Shown in pieces: positions 46,904-60,061 of a stretch of DNA of 64,000 nt. Source of the stretch: Erythrocercus mccallii (taxonomy: Eukaryota > Chordata > Aves > Passeriformes > Dicruridae); NCBI GenBank assembly GCA_013397435.1, contig VZRG01000166.1, forward strand, positions 434,001 through 498,000, read 5' to 3'. Every line of letters begins with the position of its first letter. Positions within the stretch are counted from its first letter, which is position 1. The notes under the pieces were generated by a model. It worked only from the letters and a program-made list of their open reading frames with translations. It was not told the origin of the DNA and ran no database searches. A program made the position numbers and the translations under genes.

Positions 46904-49759
46904 TCCAGTTAGGCCTGTTGTTCTGACATGTGTTCTGCATATCAGGAACAGGAAGCTGGGGCACGAATTGGAGAGTTTATCACAAGCTGAGAAGTGGTGG
47001 GAAAAAATACGTCCACCAGAAGTAAAAAACTCATACAGCACTCAGTGATGGCATTAGGTTAGAAAGACCTAAAGAAAGCAATTAGAAAATCAGTGGCATT
47101 TTGTTGGAGAGCTATATTATTTTCCTGCATCAATTTTCTTGGCTCAGAACATCAGGGAATTACTAATCTCAAAACTTCTTGGGTTTCATTGTTTTGTTCT
47201 AGGTTTGGGATTTTTTGGGGAGTTGGCTTTTTTGGGGTGGAGAGGCATTTGTTTGGTTTTTTAATAAAGAGGAGCAGCTGTGCAAAATTTTGACTTGCCA
47301 ATATATGAAACTTTTAAAAAACTACCGGATCCACAAGGCAAGTTGTGAGGAAACTAAAATTTCAGACATGAAAACAACAATTGTTTCAGAAGATTGGAGG
47401 AAACAGTCGTACCTTTATTTAGAGGTGTCTCTACTGGTTGTTCAAGGCATTACTTTGAAATGGTCATTAAAAACAAAATAATAAAATTACTGGATGTTCA
47501 GGATGCCACTGAGTGAAATCAGCAGAGTTTCTACAGAGAAAACTCTCTCACTAATCTTCTAAGACTCATTTAAATCTACAAACAAAACATTGACAAAGGA
47601 TAACTTATTTCCAGAGTGAACCTGACAGACACAAAGTAGGACACCAGGAAAGACACAGCTACGGTAAGAATAAGATTAGCAAATCTCCCAGATCATGGGC
47701 CAGATTGTCCCTTACTCACAAGGACTTCAGCAGGACTTTTCCCAAGAGTAAATGCTCAGAAATGGAAGGAAGGGTTTTATATCTGCCTAAATTTATGTCC
47801 TGATCTTCTTCAAGGCAGCGTAAAAAGAATTTCCAAAAAAAAATTTAAATAGTATTATAATTAATAGTATTTTGACAGCTGATCAAGTCAAAGTCAGACA
47901 TGAAAAGTCAACTCATATATAAAGTTCAAAGCATGATTAATTAAAATTTCTCATTTTTTGAAACATACTTCAAAGGAATGCATTATGTTGCATCACATTA
48001 AGAAAGTTTAGATTTGCCTCCTGAAGTCACTGCTTTTAAAACAATGGTCTCTCCTGAACCTCAGTTCAGCTCCAATGGCAAAATTTCCATCTTCACTGTA
48101 GAAACCAATAATGTTCTTGGTTTTTTCATAAAGAAGAAAGAAATGAAATCTCAACTTCACAAGTAACACCAAGCCCCTCTAACTTTTTTTAGATTACTTA
48201 CCAGATTCAAATGAACAAGTCAAGAATTCTATCTGTCAGGGCAGTAACCACCGAAATAAAAAAACTCATAGAAAAAACATGGTGTGAGCAGCTGAGTCTC
48301 TGAAAAAGCATATCTAAGCAAGGACTTTTTTAAAGAATCAGAATGTTTTGAGCACTTGGAAATATATCAGAGAACAATGTTAGAAAGTAGAAATCAAAAA
48401 TCTTGCTAGCTAAAGAAAAGCATTTGAGACAAAAGATGAGGAAAATACTAAAGCTAGAAATTAAAAGAAAGCAATGCAGAGAAAGACATTAAACAGAGAT
48501 CAAGCATCTTGGTGAACATTTGCAGGTTTACATAAAGGTCATTTACTGACCATCAAGACACGAGCAATATCCTTTTACAGAAGAAAAAATGGTAGACAAT
48601 TAAAAACAAAAAAAATTTACAGGTTTGTTGATAGATTTCTGGAAGCAAAGCCAAGGAAAAGGGAATACAGTGTTGTAATGTATAAGCAAAGCATGCAAGA
48701 CCCTAAGCCAGAGAACCAAGTCCACGTATCACAGCCTCAGAAAAAAGAGAGAAAATTCTCAGGGCACATGTTAAGTATCAAACTAATCCAAATAAGTAAC
48801 TTGCAGGTGCAAAAAACAAGGCTGAAATGATGTTTTCTCAAAACAAGCAGCTGATTGGAAGCACTCTTGAAGTTGGCTTTTGGTGTGTGCCTCACCACCT
48901 TGCTGATCACTCAGATTATTCTCTTGACCTTTCAGTTGCCTTCATTCAGAAAGTTTGTGTGTGTTGAACTGGGTCTCTTTTGTTTCATTTCATCTCTTAG
49001 ATGTCACAGAATGATTTTTTCACCTGGGAAAGAGCTTGTAGGCTTCATGCATCCCTTGTTCCTGTGGGGTGTTTCAGTGTCTTTCCCAAAGATTTCATCA
49101 GAGGTAAACTTCAACAACTGCTTTTGTTCAGGAGTATTTTCTTCTAAACACTCACATGTTTGCCTCTGAAAAACAAATTATGCCAGATTTAATGCTGGCT
49201 AAATTTTGAACTGAAACTTTCAGAGATGTTCCATTTTTTTCAATAGGTTAAAGCTGTCAGGGATGCACTCAGCACATTTCAGCTATTTGGAATCCAAAAC
49301 CTGCCACAGTGGTAGTAAAAGGTCTGCTGCAATGTCCTACCTGATGTGGTGCGAACGAAAAAATTATCACAATCCTTAAAAAAGCATCAGGCTTGAATTT
49401 GGAAAAATGGGTTTCAGTTGTTTTTCTTTAAAGGAGTTCAAGGCCTCTTACCACAAGTAGAGAAGCGCTTGCAGGGAGCCATTTTCAATTTAATGCTGAA
49501 CTGATTGGAAGCTCACCTTGCTCCTTCTGGACATAATCATGTTCCAGAAAAACGCCTGGGACCTTACTGACAAAGAAGGGATAAATGAGTAGAAAGAAAT
49601 CTTTCTTGCCTTCAGCAAGCAGTTCCCCTGTTCTGTTTCAGTAGTCCATACCTCCCACTCAAGCCTGGCAAGGGCAGGAGACGCAGTGTGTGCCTATCAC
49701 ATTTCATTTGCCAGCTACCTGCAGGGCACCAACCCTGGGCTCCTGCCGCTACTACAGGC
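46904..49759. other. Non-coding stretch
   Basis: No gene or recognised repeat. A G/T-rich patch at 47185-47265 and A-rich patches near 48600-48620 are simple sequence. A 104-residue plus-strand frame at 48855-49169 is hydrophobic at its start but shows no recognisable family. Confidence 0.4.
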
Positions 49760-50060
49760 TTCCCATTGTTGGTAATTAATTATTTATAACTAACGAGGGC
49801 TGTCCCCCAGTTCCCATTACTTATTAGGATTATTGTTGTGACTATGTTGTTGCAAATGGCTAAATCCCAGCTTCCAAGTTGGTTTTTATTCACACAGAGT
49901 TATTCTTAGTAGGTAAGACCTGACTTTGGCATGACTATTTGGTCAGCATTACTCTTCTGTTTCCAGAGCTATGTGGCTACACCATTCCATCCACCACCAG
50001 TAATAAACTTACCCAGTTATTTAAGCACGGACAGATGAGCTGCCATTCTCTTCCTTCAAT
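49760..50060. promoter_or_regulatory. Candidate regulatory block with TAATTAATTA
   Basis: Contains TAATTAATTA at 49773-49782 in mixed-composition, non-repetitive sequence. Tandem TAAT cores are recognised by many homeodomain proteins. The functional call is inference. Confidence 0.2.
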
Positions 50061-52244
50061 CTGAGGGTAGAGAAAGTAATTTCTAATCATATTATTGTTT
50101 TGGTTTGGGTTTTTTCATTCAAGAGTGATGGAGAGGGTGACTCACACTCTGCAGTTCAGCAGCTGCCTCCTACTGTCTGCCTGAATCATCAGTTTGGTTG
50201 CAGCATTTCTGCCTTGGTCTTTATTGCTTGCAGAAAGGGCCTGATTAACCAGCCCTTGGTTTCATAGCCTTATAAAACATTCTTGCACAAATGGGCCAGC
50301 CAGGTTTTGTAAAGAAGGGATGCAGTGAAATCTGAGAATTGGATTGTGGGGGGAATTTGTAGTGTCAAAAGCAATTTAATCATAATTATTCTTTTCATTC
50401 CTTTTGGCACTGATTTAAGTACTGGCTCTGATATGAGGTTAGTATAAGAAGGAAGAATGGTCATTTTAAAGGGATCTTTCTGCAGCCATAGCTGAATATT
50501 TTAAATAAATGCCATGAATGACATGTTAGCCTCTTCAGTATTCTGAACTTTCACTTAGTGTAGAATATCCTCTTAGTTCTTAAAGATCAGCATATATCTG
50601 TTGTGCTCAAGATTAATAAAAAGGTGGCATAAAAAGTCAATGTATAAATGATGAAAATTTGAAAACTTTGAAATAAATTATAGAAAACTCTCAAAAAATT
50701 GATACAAAATTTCAGGTGTGGACTCCTGTCACAGTCTTATTTTCCATGGTATCACCGACAAGGAATCCCTGTAAACAGTTGCTGATGACATAGATGAATC
50801 AGAACATCAGAAGTGCAGGTTCAGGTCCCACCTGTGAGATTACAGAATGTCATTTTGATCTTCTTTTCATTGTGTATTGACAAGAACCTCCTAAACACTT
50901 CTGGGTCCTATCACAAACTAAACTTTGTGAATGTAGCTTTCAGTGCATAAAGTGATTTAGGGACTTAGTAAAGACATCCAGATTTTCAATACATTAGATT
51001 CCCTGTGGGGATCTGAGACCTATGCCCCATTATTAAGCCTGACCTTTAGCATGCCCTGATGTTCAGCATCCTTCAGTAACTTTGAGAGGGAATTTATGCC
51101 ATGCTGCTTGCCATGTGTGACTAACATAGCAATAGGTTGATTTTCAGTTCTTGTTAAAGCACTTAAAAAGTGCTCTACAACAACAGCTATTAGTGACAAA
51201 AATAATAATCACCACCCTAATTTATGTTATTAGTTACATGAAATTACAGGACATAATTTAACATTGGCTCTACCCATAAAAATTGTAATTGTCCCCCAAA
51301 ATACAAATTAATTTTGTCTAAGGAAGACTGCTAAGCAATGATAAAAAATGCCATATTTCTTAGGATTGGCCCACTTAAAGGGAATACATGAAGCTTCATA
51401 AATCTCATATTGCTTATGCAATATGCAAATACTAATTTTATACCAAATATGTGACTTGACAATAACAACCTTTTCAGTGTGTCAAAGTAGGTGTCACTAT
51501 TAAAGAGCAATTATTGAATGCATTCCTCAAAATATGAGAAACAGAAAACCTTAACTTGGTAAAATACAGATAAATGTCTTCTTGGCTACCACTGTTCTAC
51601 TGATTTGACACTAATTCCAAAACACATAAAAACTTATGCCAGGGTACATAAATATAATATATCAGAATTATACAAGTATAGGAATAGCTATTTCTTATTT
51701 ACTATTGTCCTTCTGTAGGCAATAAATTCAGAAAAGTGTACAGCTCTCTATTCCTGCCTATACAGTTCAGCATAAGATAACCAAATTGTGATGAAAAGCA
51801 CTCTTGTACTCGATCAACTTGGTATATTTTAGTATATAGGCAGCGTGATACCTCTAACACCTTTTAATCATACTGTTCTCTGTTTTCAAAATATTTAGAT
51901 ATTTTTAAAATGCGGTGTCAGGTACTTTAGTGAGACTGATGTCACCTAATAAGCTTTACTGGAATTCAAAGCATTGCTTTTTTATATATCTTTAATCATT
52001 CCCTCAGTACAACGCACATATGAATCTTTTGTTACAATAAATAAAGGAATTTCCCAACATGGCACGTATTTATTCAGGATTCACAACCCCTTCCATTAAT
52101 AACTGTAAGTATATTTCTCTGACTTTGTGTTGGGGAAGTTAATGCCCCAAAATCAGCATTTTCCACAGCAGCCCCACGGATGGTGCTGAGCCAAAGGCAC
52201 AGCTGTTTGAGCAGCTCTTTGTGCGGGTTACCAGGGAATGACCA
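50061..52244. other. Non-coding stretch
   Basis: No gene or recognised repeat. A perfect 8-bp hairpin with a 4-base loop lies at 51406-51425 (catattgc, ttat, gcaatatg). The sequence is strongly AT-rich. Confidence 0.45.
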
Positions 52245-52290
52245 CAGAAAGCCTGTTTGTTTCCCCCCTTCTCGGGGGGAAGGCTTTCTG
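52245..52290. repeat. Strong asymmetric hairpin, 17 perfect pairs
   Basis: Outer arms cagaaagcc (52245-52253) and ggctttctg (52282-52290) pair over 9 positions. Inner arms ttcccccc (52261-52268) and ggggggaa (52274-52281) pair over 8 positions and close on the 5-base loop ttctc. The right arms are contiguous, while the left has a 7-base bulge, tgtttgt (52254-52260). All 17 pairs are Watson-Crick, with a C6/G6 block. It would be very stable in RNA from either strand. At 46 bases it is short for a microRNA precursor. It overlaps unrecognised open frames on both strands. Confidence 0.8.
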
Positions 52291-52756
52291 CACATGCACT
52301 GAAATGTATTTTCTACTCGTGTTGTACAATCTCCTTCCAAATTTTGAATCTCCTGGCACATTTTTATACTTCCTGATGACCTCATCATCGTCATATAAAA
52401 CATGTCTTGAAGAAAGAGAAAACAGGTGGGGGCTCATTCTGCCCTCACTGCTCCTTCCCACCAGGCTGCCCTCCTTTTCCTCCTCCCTCGCCACTTCTGT
52501 TACCCAACAAAAACCAACAAGTGAAAAACTAACCAAGGAAATGTTTCACAAGAAAAATTCCATGGCACCCTCTCCGTGACACACACACATACATAAAAAA
52601 GGCAGCTTTAGTAATAACCACAGCCATCCAGTAAACCCAAAAAAGCCAACATAATGAACAATACAAAAGTGTGAACTGCTAAACTGTGATATTCAGTTAG
52701 TTCTTGGCAGAACTGCTTTAAAATAAGTAGGGTTGAAATTTGATTAGAAATAGACA
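52291..52756. other. Non-coding stretch
   Basis: Open frames of about 100-113 residues overlap on both strands from 52228 to 52579 and have no recognisable family. I treat them as fortuitous. Confidence 0.35.
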
Positions 52757-52842
52757 CTTTTTCTTTCTTTTTCTCTCTCCTTTTTGTTTCTCTTTCTCTT
52801 TTTCCCTCTTCCCCTCCTTTCTTTGTTTATTTTTTTCTTTTT
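52757..52842. repeat. Long pyrimidine tract
   Basis: Eighty-six bases of T and C broken only by G at 52786 and 52825 and A at 52829. Such tracts can adopt triplex structures when mirror-symmetric. Here the repeat units are irregular, so that is only possible. Confidence 0.85.
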
Positions 52843-52963
52843 ACAAAAATGAATTATATTTGAAGCTCACTGAAGCATAGATAAATGCAAGCTAACATAT
52901 TTTTAACTTGATTACATTCTGCAGTGATATATAGAGGCACATAGCTACAGTAAGTGATTCCAT

Positions 52964-53002
52964 GGAGAGAGAGGGGGAGCAAGAGAGGGAGGGAGGGGAA
53001 AG
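52964..53002. repeat. Purine tract with G-runs
   Basis: Thirty-nine bases of G and A with a single C at 52980, containing GAGAGA, G5, G3, G3 and G4 runs. It lies about 120 bases after the pyrimidine tract, giving opposite strand asymmetries in close succession. Confidence 0.8.
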
Positions 53003-53029
53003 CCCTCTGCGAATATGATAAGGAAAGCT

Positions 53030-53360
53030 GGGATGAATTGTGGTCTCTGTTCTCTGTTATCCAAGGGTGGCTAGCTGCTGCTGCACTAAAGGCCTTTATT
53101 CCCTGCCTGTGGGAAAGTGGTGGGCGAAGGCTGCATTCTCAGTTACACTGCACATGCAGATTTTAATTAGCTGGATTAAAAACAAGACCGTATCATGTCC
53201 TTTAGCAGTATTCTATCTAGAAACAAAAGATTTTCTTTCCTGGCTTCTGCAAGCAGCACAGTACAGCATTAATAAAAAAAAGGTCATGGCAGTTCAAGAT
53301 GAAAGGTCACACATGATAGAAACTCTATGTGAGGGGGACATCATGTTTATCTCTGTGATA
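53030..53360. promoter_or_regulatory. Candidate regulatory block with paired homeodomain motifs
   Basis: TAATTAG at 53164-53170 is followed three bases later by GGATTA at 53173-53178, which is TAATCC on the other strand. These are LIM/paired-type and bicoid-type (OTX/PITX) homeodomain cores. A 146-residue plus-strand frame crosses this block. It has no recognisable domain and is probably fortuitous. Confidence 0.25.
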
Positions 53361-56334
53361 AAGGAGCTCTGTCCAGGCAGGTCAGCATGCTGTGCCACAG
53401 CAATAGGAAAATATAAACATATGGAGTGGATAGATGGTGGAATGGGGAGTTTGGAAAAGTCAGTTCAGTTGTGGAAGTAGAGAAGGGGCGCTGGGGGGGG
53501 AGGAGAGCAAATTGTTTGAGAGAGAATATAAGCTGAAAGGATCCAGCTTTAAAACAGCCAAAGAGGGTCAAAAAGAGCCTGAGATGAAGCCTGGGGTGAT
53601 GGCTGCAGAGCACAGCTCACAGCCTGTGCAGGGTGAATGAGCCAGCAGGCAGGGACTACCAGCACAGGCCACTGGGCTACATCCTTGCACACCAAAACCC
53701 ACTTCAGCATGGCCAGAGCCTGAACCTTTCCTCCACAAAGAAAACATGGACTCATCCCTGGGTCGAGCCTCGTGCCCCTAATTCTAAAGCCTCTCCAGAC
53801 TGAGTGCTTGGGCTGAGACTGGGGGTTTTATGTTTTATTTGGACCACCACAACTATTGTGTCGGGGGTTTGTATCTTCGGTTTCTGTTGTTTTCTTTTCT
53901 TTTTCTTTAGTGGGGAGCCAGGCTTTCCCCCAGTGAAGGCCAAAGGAATTTGCATGTACTTCCAAAAGAGAGTTAGCAGCTCTCTAACCCACAGCCTCCA
54001 AGGCTTTGCCCTGGAATCCACTTAGTTCTTTCAACACCACTGTTATCAGTAGGAGGGAGATGCAAGACCTCCTCAGTTTCTCACAAGATCAGACTGCAAA
54101 AATAAACACATTATAGCCTGACAAACCTTAACTGCTGCACTGGTCTCAGTAGGTCTGAGTACAGCCACTGCCATATGCAGGCATCCAAGGGGGAGTGCTT
54201 GAAGATGGAGGGGCAAGACAGAAAAGGGAAGGAAAAGGGAGGTAAAATTAGATAAGGTTAAATGTTCCTCCTCTGCTTTACCATACTTCCTGCTTTTCAA
54301 AATCTCGCTCAGAGAAAAAAAATACCAATTTCTCAGTATATCATTCTGGGCAAAAACTCGATTCTTTTCTTCATGACATTTTCATTAAATAAGATTTGCG
54401 CAGCCTGGGCCAGGTATGACTATGCATGTGTAGAGCTCTACAACCTCCTTTATGAAACTGACCCATGAATAAATCAATTATGAAACAGACTTTTTACCCA
54501 AAAAGGAACACTGGGTAAAAGCACACAATCAATTTCTAATAGTTCAGGAAGATGCTGTACATCAAATGACCACATGAATTAAGAACATACTCATCCTGTA
54601 GCAAACCTGAGGCAAAATATACATTGTTTTAAATGTTGTTGAAATCAGTACCTGGCAGCTTCAGAAATTCAAGCATATGCTTGAGGAAAAGTAAGGGCCA
54701 GTGCTGGAAGTTAAATAAGGGCTAGTTTCTGGATAAAACAATACCATTTTTGGTATTGCTGAACAGCAATTCAGGATAGTAGTTACCTACCAAACCGATA
54801 ACACAATGATTAAATTGCCCCAGTTCTGCTGCTGCTGCTGAGATCATTGGAAAATCATGGTTTAATTCAATACATGTAGGTAATCTTCTGTAATCTCAGT
54901 AATACAGCATGGCCTAATACAATAATTTGTACGATGAGCTTTATAAAACTACTCAGCCTTCACTGCCATTTATCTTCAGAACAGAGAAAAGGATTCAGGC
55001 GTGAATTGCCTGATTCTGATTTATATTGCTGCAGGCAGAAGTATAGCACAGTACTGTGAAATTCAGTTCCATGGGATAACTGGGGTACCATTGCACAGAG
55101 TTAGCTCTAGAAACACAGAGCATGAGCTTCCCAAACTACCTCACATTGTATGAAGGACATATCATGCTTATCCAAACCCAGCCCCAGAGCCAACTTTGAA
55201 AAGATCCTGATATAGCAACGTACTCACATCCTTTTTGCAAAGTTTAAAATAAATTGCCTTCCCAGACATGTGAAATAAGTTGCTAAAGAAATCAAGGGGA
55301 GTTTTATGTTCACATCATTTTAGCATGCTTATGTGACCTCAAGCACCTGGTGTGTTTGTATCTCAACACCTCATTGCTTTTTGCCCCTATATCCAAACAA
55401 GGCACTGGTCACACAAGCTCTTAGCAACTTCCTCAAAGCCATAGGAGATCCTTCATCAGGGAGGACAGCTGTAGCTGGCTTTTCCAGAAGCTCAGCTTGT
55501 GTTAAAAAATCATTTGATAGTTCAAAACTAAAAAGTTTTGTGCAGGCAACAACATGACTTTATTACTCTATGAGATTTCAAAAATTTTCAATGCTCATTT
55601 GGTAAAAAATAAAATGAGAAAAAGAATCCAAATGTGAAGGAGGCAAATAACCTAATGATTATACTTCTCAGCAGCTTCTGGTCACTGAGGCATTTCCTGT
55701 TGACTCCTGGCAGAATTACTGAGGTTTCCCTCTGACACTAAATAAACTAAATAAGAGCAGCAAGGCATGGGCCCGAAACTGCCCATACTACTAAACTGGC
55801 CCCTGGCATGGTTTTGGTGCAAGCCTGCTAATGCTCTTCCAGACAGTGTTAAAATCTAGCTTGGGTATTGACCCAGGTCAGACATCATCTCCAAGAGGTA
55901 TTTGGGATGTGGCCACCGTGATTTGGAGGGCAAGAGAGTTTAGCTGCATGGATTCAAGCTCTTTCATGCCAGTTGGCCTCCAGGAAATTTCTCTGACTAA
56001 TTTTGTCTAATAGTTTAGATGTAGTCAATGTGTCCAGGTCTTCCTTTCCTTCCAGTCTTGCAGAAGCCAGCAGTCAGTGCTTCCAAGCATTGGCAGTGTG
56101 ACATGGCATTCAGCAGGGTGACAGAAGTGACATGAGTGGACCATGCAGCTCTCTGAAATGCAACAGAGTTCATTATGTTTTAAAAAGCACTATAATTGAT
56201 GAAGTGGATTGAAATAGATCCACTAAAACTAATAAAGAAACCAAAACAGAAAATGATACAAACAATTGAAAAATGAATATGCCAATTTCAATTAATTTGG
56301 GGCTGGTTCTCCACTATTATAAAGCTGTCTGCAC
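53361..56334. other. Non-coding stretch
   Basis: No gene or interspersed repeat recognised. A G8 run lies near 53493. A (CTG)5 run sits at 54826-54840. Short frames from 53434 to 54025 overlap on both strands. Confidence 0.4.
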
Positions 56335-56358
56335 AATAAATAAATAAATAAATAAATA
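56335..56358. repeat. (AATA)n microsatellite
   Basis: Six tetranucleotide units of AATA/TAAA, a typical short tandem repeat that is likely polymorphic. Confidence 0.9.
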
Positions 56359-56584
56359 GACAGTTTTGGGTTTTTTTATAAATACAGACTGTGATATTAT
56401 GTAAATTCCAGGTACACTGTTAACAACAATAAGAATAGAAAGCATTGCTTTAAGTATAACACAACCTGGTAGATTCTAGATGGAAGAAAACATTTTTAAA
56501 CAAAGACCTTCTAGTTTAAGGCAATAATCATCAACATGAGGCTTATATATAGTATGTGGCAGCTGTAACAACATTCATATCTCA

Positions 56585-57625
56585 GTGTGCCTGGTCTTAG
56601 GCAGAGCAAGGGAAGTGCTGAAAACAGTAGCATTCCTCATGGATCTGCTCCAGATCCCAGAGAAGTCGGAGAGAATCTACACTCCATGCTTGCTTTCACA
56701 CTTGGGCAACACAGCTAATGTTGAGCAAACAGACCACAGCTATGTGGCTCTCCCAGAAAGCCAGGCACATAAGAAAAAATATCTGCTCCCTCCCTAAAGT
56801 CAAGATTTGGATGAGGGGAGGAAAAGAAACACAGATGTGGCACTACAGGTAGCTTTAAGGTTCTTTAAGCAGAGTCTGTCTTGCACTGTAAAAGCTTGGA
56901 AACCCCCCAAGACCCATTGGGTAAATAACCACAGTGGACGTTGTTTTGGGGGTGAAAAGGGAGTATGGCTTTATTTATTATTAACATTAATATGATGTTA
57001 CAAAACACTGTCCCTGCTAGAAATGATCATAACAAAATATCAAATCATCAGAACGAACATGAGTCTTGGGCTCAGCTGGCTTACATGTTCTGGAAAGGTC
57101 ATTAGTTTAAAGTTTCTGCTGCTGAGAACTGAGAAACAATGCCATCTCTCAGGAAACAAATCCTTCTTTTTAATGCTGCCCTGCCCTCCTGATGTTCCTT
57201 CCACACTTCAGATTGTGTTAAGGGGAAGAGAGCTGATCTATTCTCCAAAAAACACGGCCATTGCACTGGATAAGGAGACAAGGGCTGGCTCACAAGGAGG
57301 ATCATTCTACAGCTTCCCAGTGACAGACTAAGGACTGTGAAAAGTGAACTCTGGCAATTTAAGCAGTACACCAGCGAGACATCAAAAGCACATGTGCTCT
57401 TCCATATCCTCAGCCTACATGATCCCAAAGGAGAACTGGAGCAGACAAGGTTGTATCTACCTAGCAGAGAAGCAGACTGAAAGTTTATTGTGTTCAGCTT
57501 GCTCAGCTTTCCCACAGTATTTTGTCTCAACATGCGTCAAGCTAAGAGCAGATTCTCATTGCTTGATCAGATGCATTCACTCAGATGTTTTTTCCTGCCT
57601 CCTCTACACTAGGAAGTCAATATAA
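56585..57625 (+). other. Stop-poor frame, possible decayed coding sequence
   Basis: One plus-strand frame runs from about 56585 to 57625 with only four internal stops, near 56797, 56995, 57331 and 57340. Around sixteen would be expected by chance for 347 codons. Between the stops are open blocks of 62 to 110 codons. The minus strand is also open for 143 codons at 57102-57533. The translation does not resemble a retroelement, a transposase or any protein family I know. It may be an old pseudogene, a spliced gene's remains or chance. No start, splice or tail signal supports a live gene. Confidence 0.15.
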
Positions 57626-57986
57626 GATAAGAAGCAGCACAGGAGACCTCCTATGGTGGTACACATTAAATGGAAGAAATGGTAGTCCATTGTGTGCAAA
57701 CTTACAATCACACTTAGGAGAGATGACAGGAGGTAAACTAATTTCCAAGTCATGCCTAAAATTATTCATTCTACCTTTTCAGTTGCTGAGCTTCTGTTTT
57801 TTAAATTTAACAGCGTCTTTTAGATTTAATTTCAGTTTGATGGTATCTATTCCAACCAAATTTACACACAAATATGGACTTTGTAAACTTCTGACCTCTA
57901 TTTCTGATCTGAAAATCCAGGATTACCTTGGTAAGTGACAAATCACTGGAGAAAAAAACCCACAACAAACCTCACAAGATACGCCC
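57626..57986. other. Non-coding stretch
   Basis: A 117-codon plus-strand frame (57585-57938) in a different phase from the stop-poor frame above carries no recognisable domain. Otherwise nothing is seen. Confidence 0.35.
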
Positions 57987-58013
57987 AAATGATAATGCCA
58001 AAATGATAATGCC
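57987..58013. repeat. Short tandem duplication, 14-base period
   Basis: The 13-base unit aaatgataatgcc occurs at 57987-57999 and again at 58001-58013, followed by a partial third start (aaatga) at 58015. This is a small local duplication. Confidence 0.85.
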
Positions 58014-60061
58014 CAAATGAGAAATCAAAATAATTTTTGAAAAATGTGTTCTCTATAGATCTAGATTTGATAAAAATTTTCTTTACGGCCTCAGAACTGA
58101 TACTACTGTGGCAAGCGCAATGCAAAGACACTTTGCTCCAAAGACCTGACACCAGCACTGCTATTGTGCAACACGGCTTTAAACCTGCACTGAAGCAATG
58201 CTGTAAATCAGGACTCATTCCACCAAAGTCAATGGAGCTAAATGACCGTAAAACTGGTGTGAGAGAGAAATCAGGTTGTTAACCTCTAAGGAGAGCTTGC
58301 ACTTGTCTCACAACCTGTGTTTGGTCAGGCTATATTTTATTCATTCAGAGTGTAAAATGAGAGCCTCAATACTAAGAAATAAATGTTTGATTGTAGCTAA
58401 GCTATGCTTGATATAATTTCATGATACTAAACTTTTAGCATTAACTTCTTGGCCCATATCCAGTAATATTGCCTGAATTTGAATGGAGGTGTCTGACTCT
58501 AACCTCAAACAGCAACACTTGCACCATCTTCTGACCACAGTCGAATGATATGAAAACCCAAAAGCAACTACAAGCTTCCTTCTTTGACCTGGAAGAGAAA
58601 CCTGACAAGGTTTCTCCAGAAACAAGAGAAATTACTTACCCCTCAAATAGTGGTAGCAGATTGATTCAAGTTCTTTTTCTTGGAAAAAACTTTGTATTTT
58701 ATGTTACACTACTATTGAAAACAGGATACTGAGGCCAGGAACCAGAACCTCAGAATACCTACCATCCCCTCTACTTTTTGAATACAGGCTTCACTTTCTA
58801 TTTTATTACTCAGAAGATAATTTTTGGCTAAATTTTCAATGGGCTGAGGTGCATAATATTGACTGTTGGCTGCTGGAAGGGATTTCTCCTTCAGGAGCAC
58901 TGAGGCACATTCATTGCACTGTAAGTTCAAAACACAGGTATGAAATTTTGGAACTCTAAACTGTCCCAACAGAGGATATAAAATCCTCTGAATTCAGGTA
59001 ACATGACCCTGTGAATCCATGGGCCATGAGGATAATTCCTCCTTAAAATGGACCTTTAAACTCCATGAGAATGTCATCCCAATGCTCGCTAGCAGTCAGA
59101 CACCACACAACATTTCAAGAATCCTTTTGAGGGGAAGAATAAAAAGGATGTTCAGAGTGAATACTGAGCACACCTCTGACCACTCACCTCCAAAAAGGCA
59201 AAGCAGAAGGAGGAGAGTTAAAGCAGGGTGCAACAAGGATCATCTGACTTGTAGAAAAGCTTCTCTGCATGGAGAGTTTAGGTGGCAGAGGATTCTTTGG
59301 CTTGGAAAAAAAATATGACTAACGAGTAGTTGACATAAAATTATTAAAAAATCCAGAAAGTATACAGGAAAAAAAATTTTCAGCCTTTCTTAGACCATAA
59401 AAGTTAGGAAGACTTACTAGGAGGACCAGGACTTCCTAGACTAGGAAGACTAAGGGACACACTGTTTTGTTTTATACAGACAGTCAGTGTTGTAAAGGCC
59501 AAAACTATAAAATACCCAAACAAAATACAGTCAGATATACTCTAAAAACAAGGACCATGAAGGGATACTGACCATGGAGATATGGATTCCTTCATTCTCC
59601 CTTCCTTTGCATCTATTTTGATGATGGGATCATTTCTCCCTGCAGAGATTCCAAAGTTAATTTCATTAGATTAAATTTTTAAAATTACTTAGTATTCTCC
59701 ACTGTCCAAGTTATATATTAAGATAGCAGTCTTACATACATATTCAGTGGAAAAATTATTAACTACATATTAAGAAACTGGCACATCTAGTTCTGGATTT
59801 CAAGTTCTTAATGTTCAGAGGAATCTGGAACATATTTAATGATTTGTGTTATTAGCTATATGCTGTGTAGTAATTTAATACATATCAGAGATGTGCAAAA
59901 ATTGTTCAGCATGGAGCTCCTAATTTCTGATTTCCAGCTGCATGGTAATTTTATGGCAGTTATTCATGCACTTAGGTTTTGGCCCTTGTGTGGGTAGTGG
60001 AAAATCATGATAAAAGAGCCATCAAAATTTTGAAGAAAAAATAAAGGAAAATACACTTGGG
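58014..60061. other. Non-coding stretch
   Basis: No gene or recognised repeat. Around 59402-59455 the units aggaagact and tcctagactagga recur in direct and inverted order, a small local rearrangement. The open frames are short. Confidence 0.4.

Noticed and set aside
52228..52579. Overlapping 102-113 codon frames on both strands
   Set aside because: They are antisense to each other, and neither resembles a family. The hairpin at 52245-52290 and local GC content explain the open frames.
53040..53480. 146-codon plus-strand frame
   Set aside because: No recognisable domain, cysteine-rich low-quality start, and no supporting splice or promoter arrangement. Likely chance.
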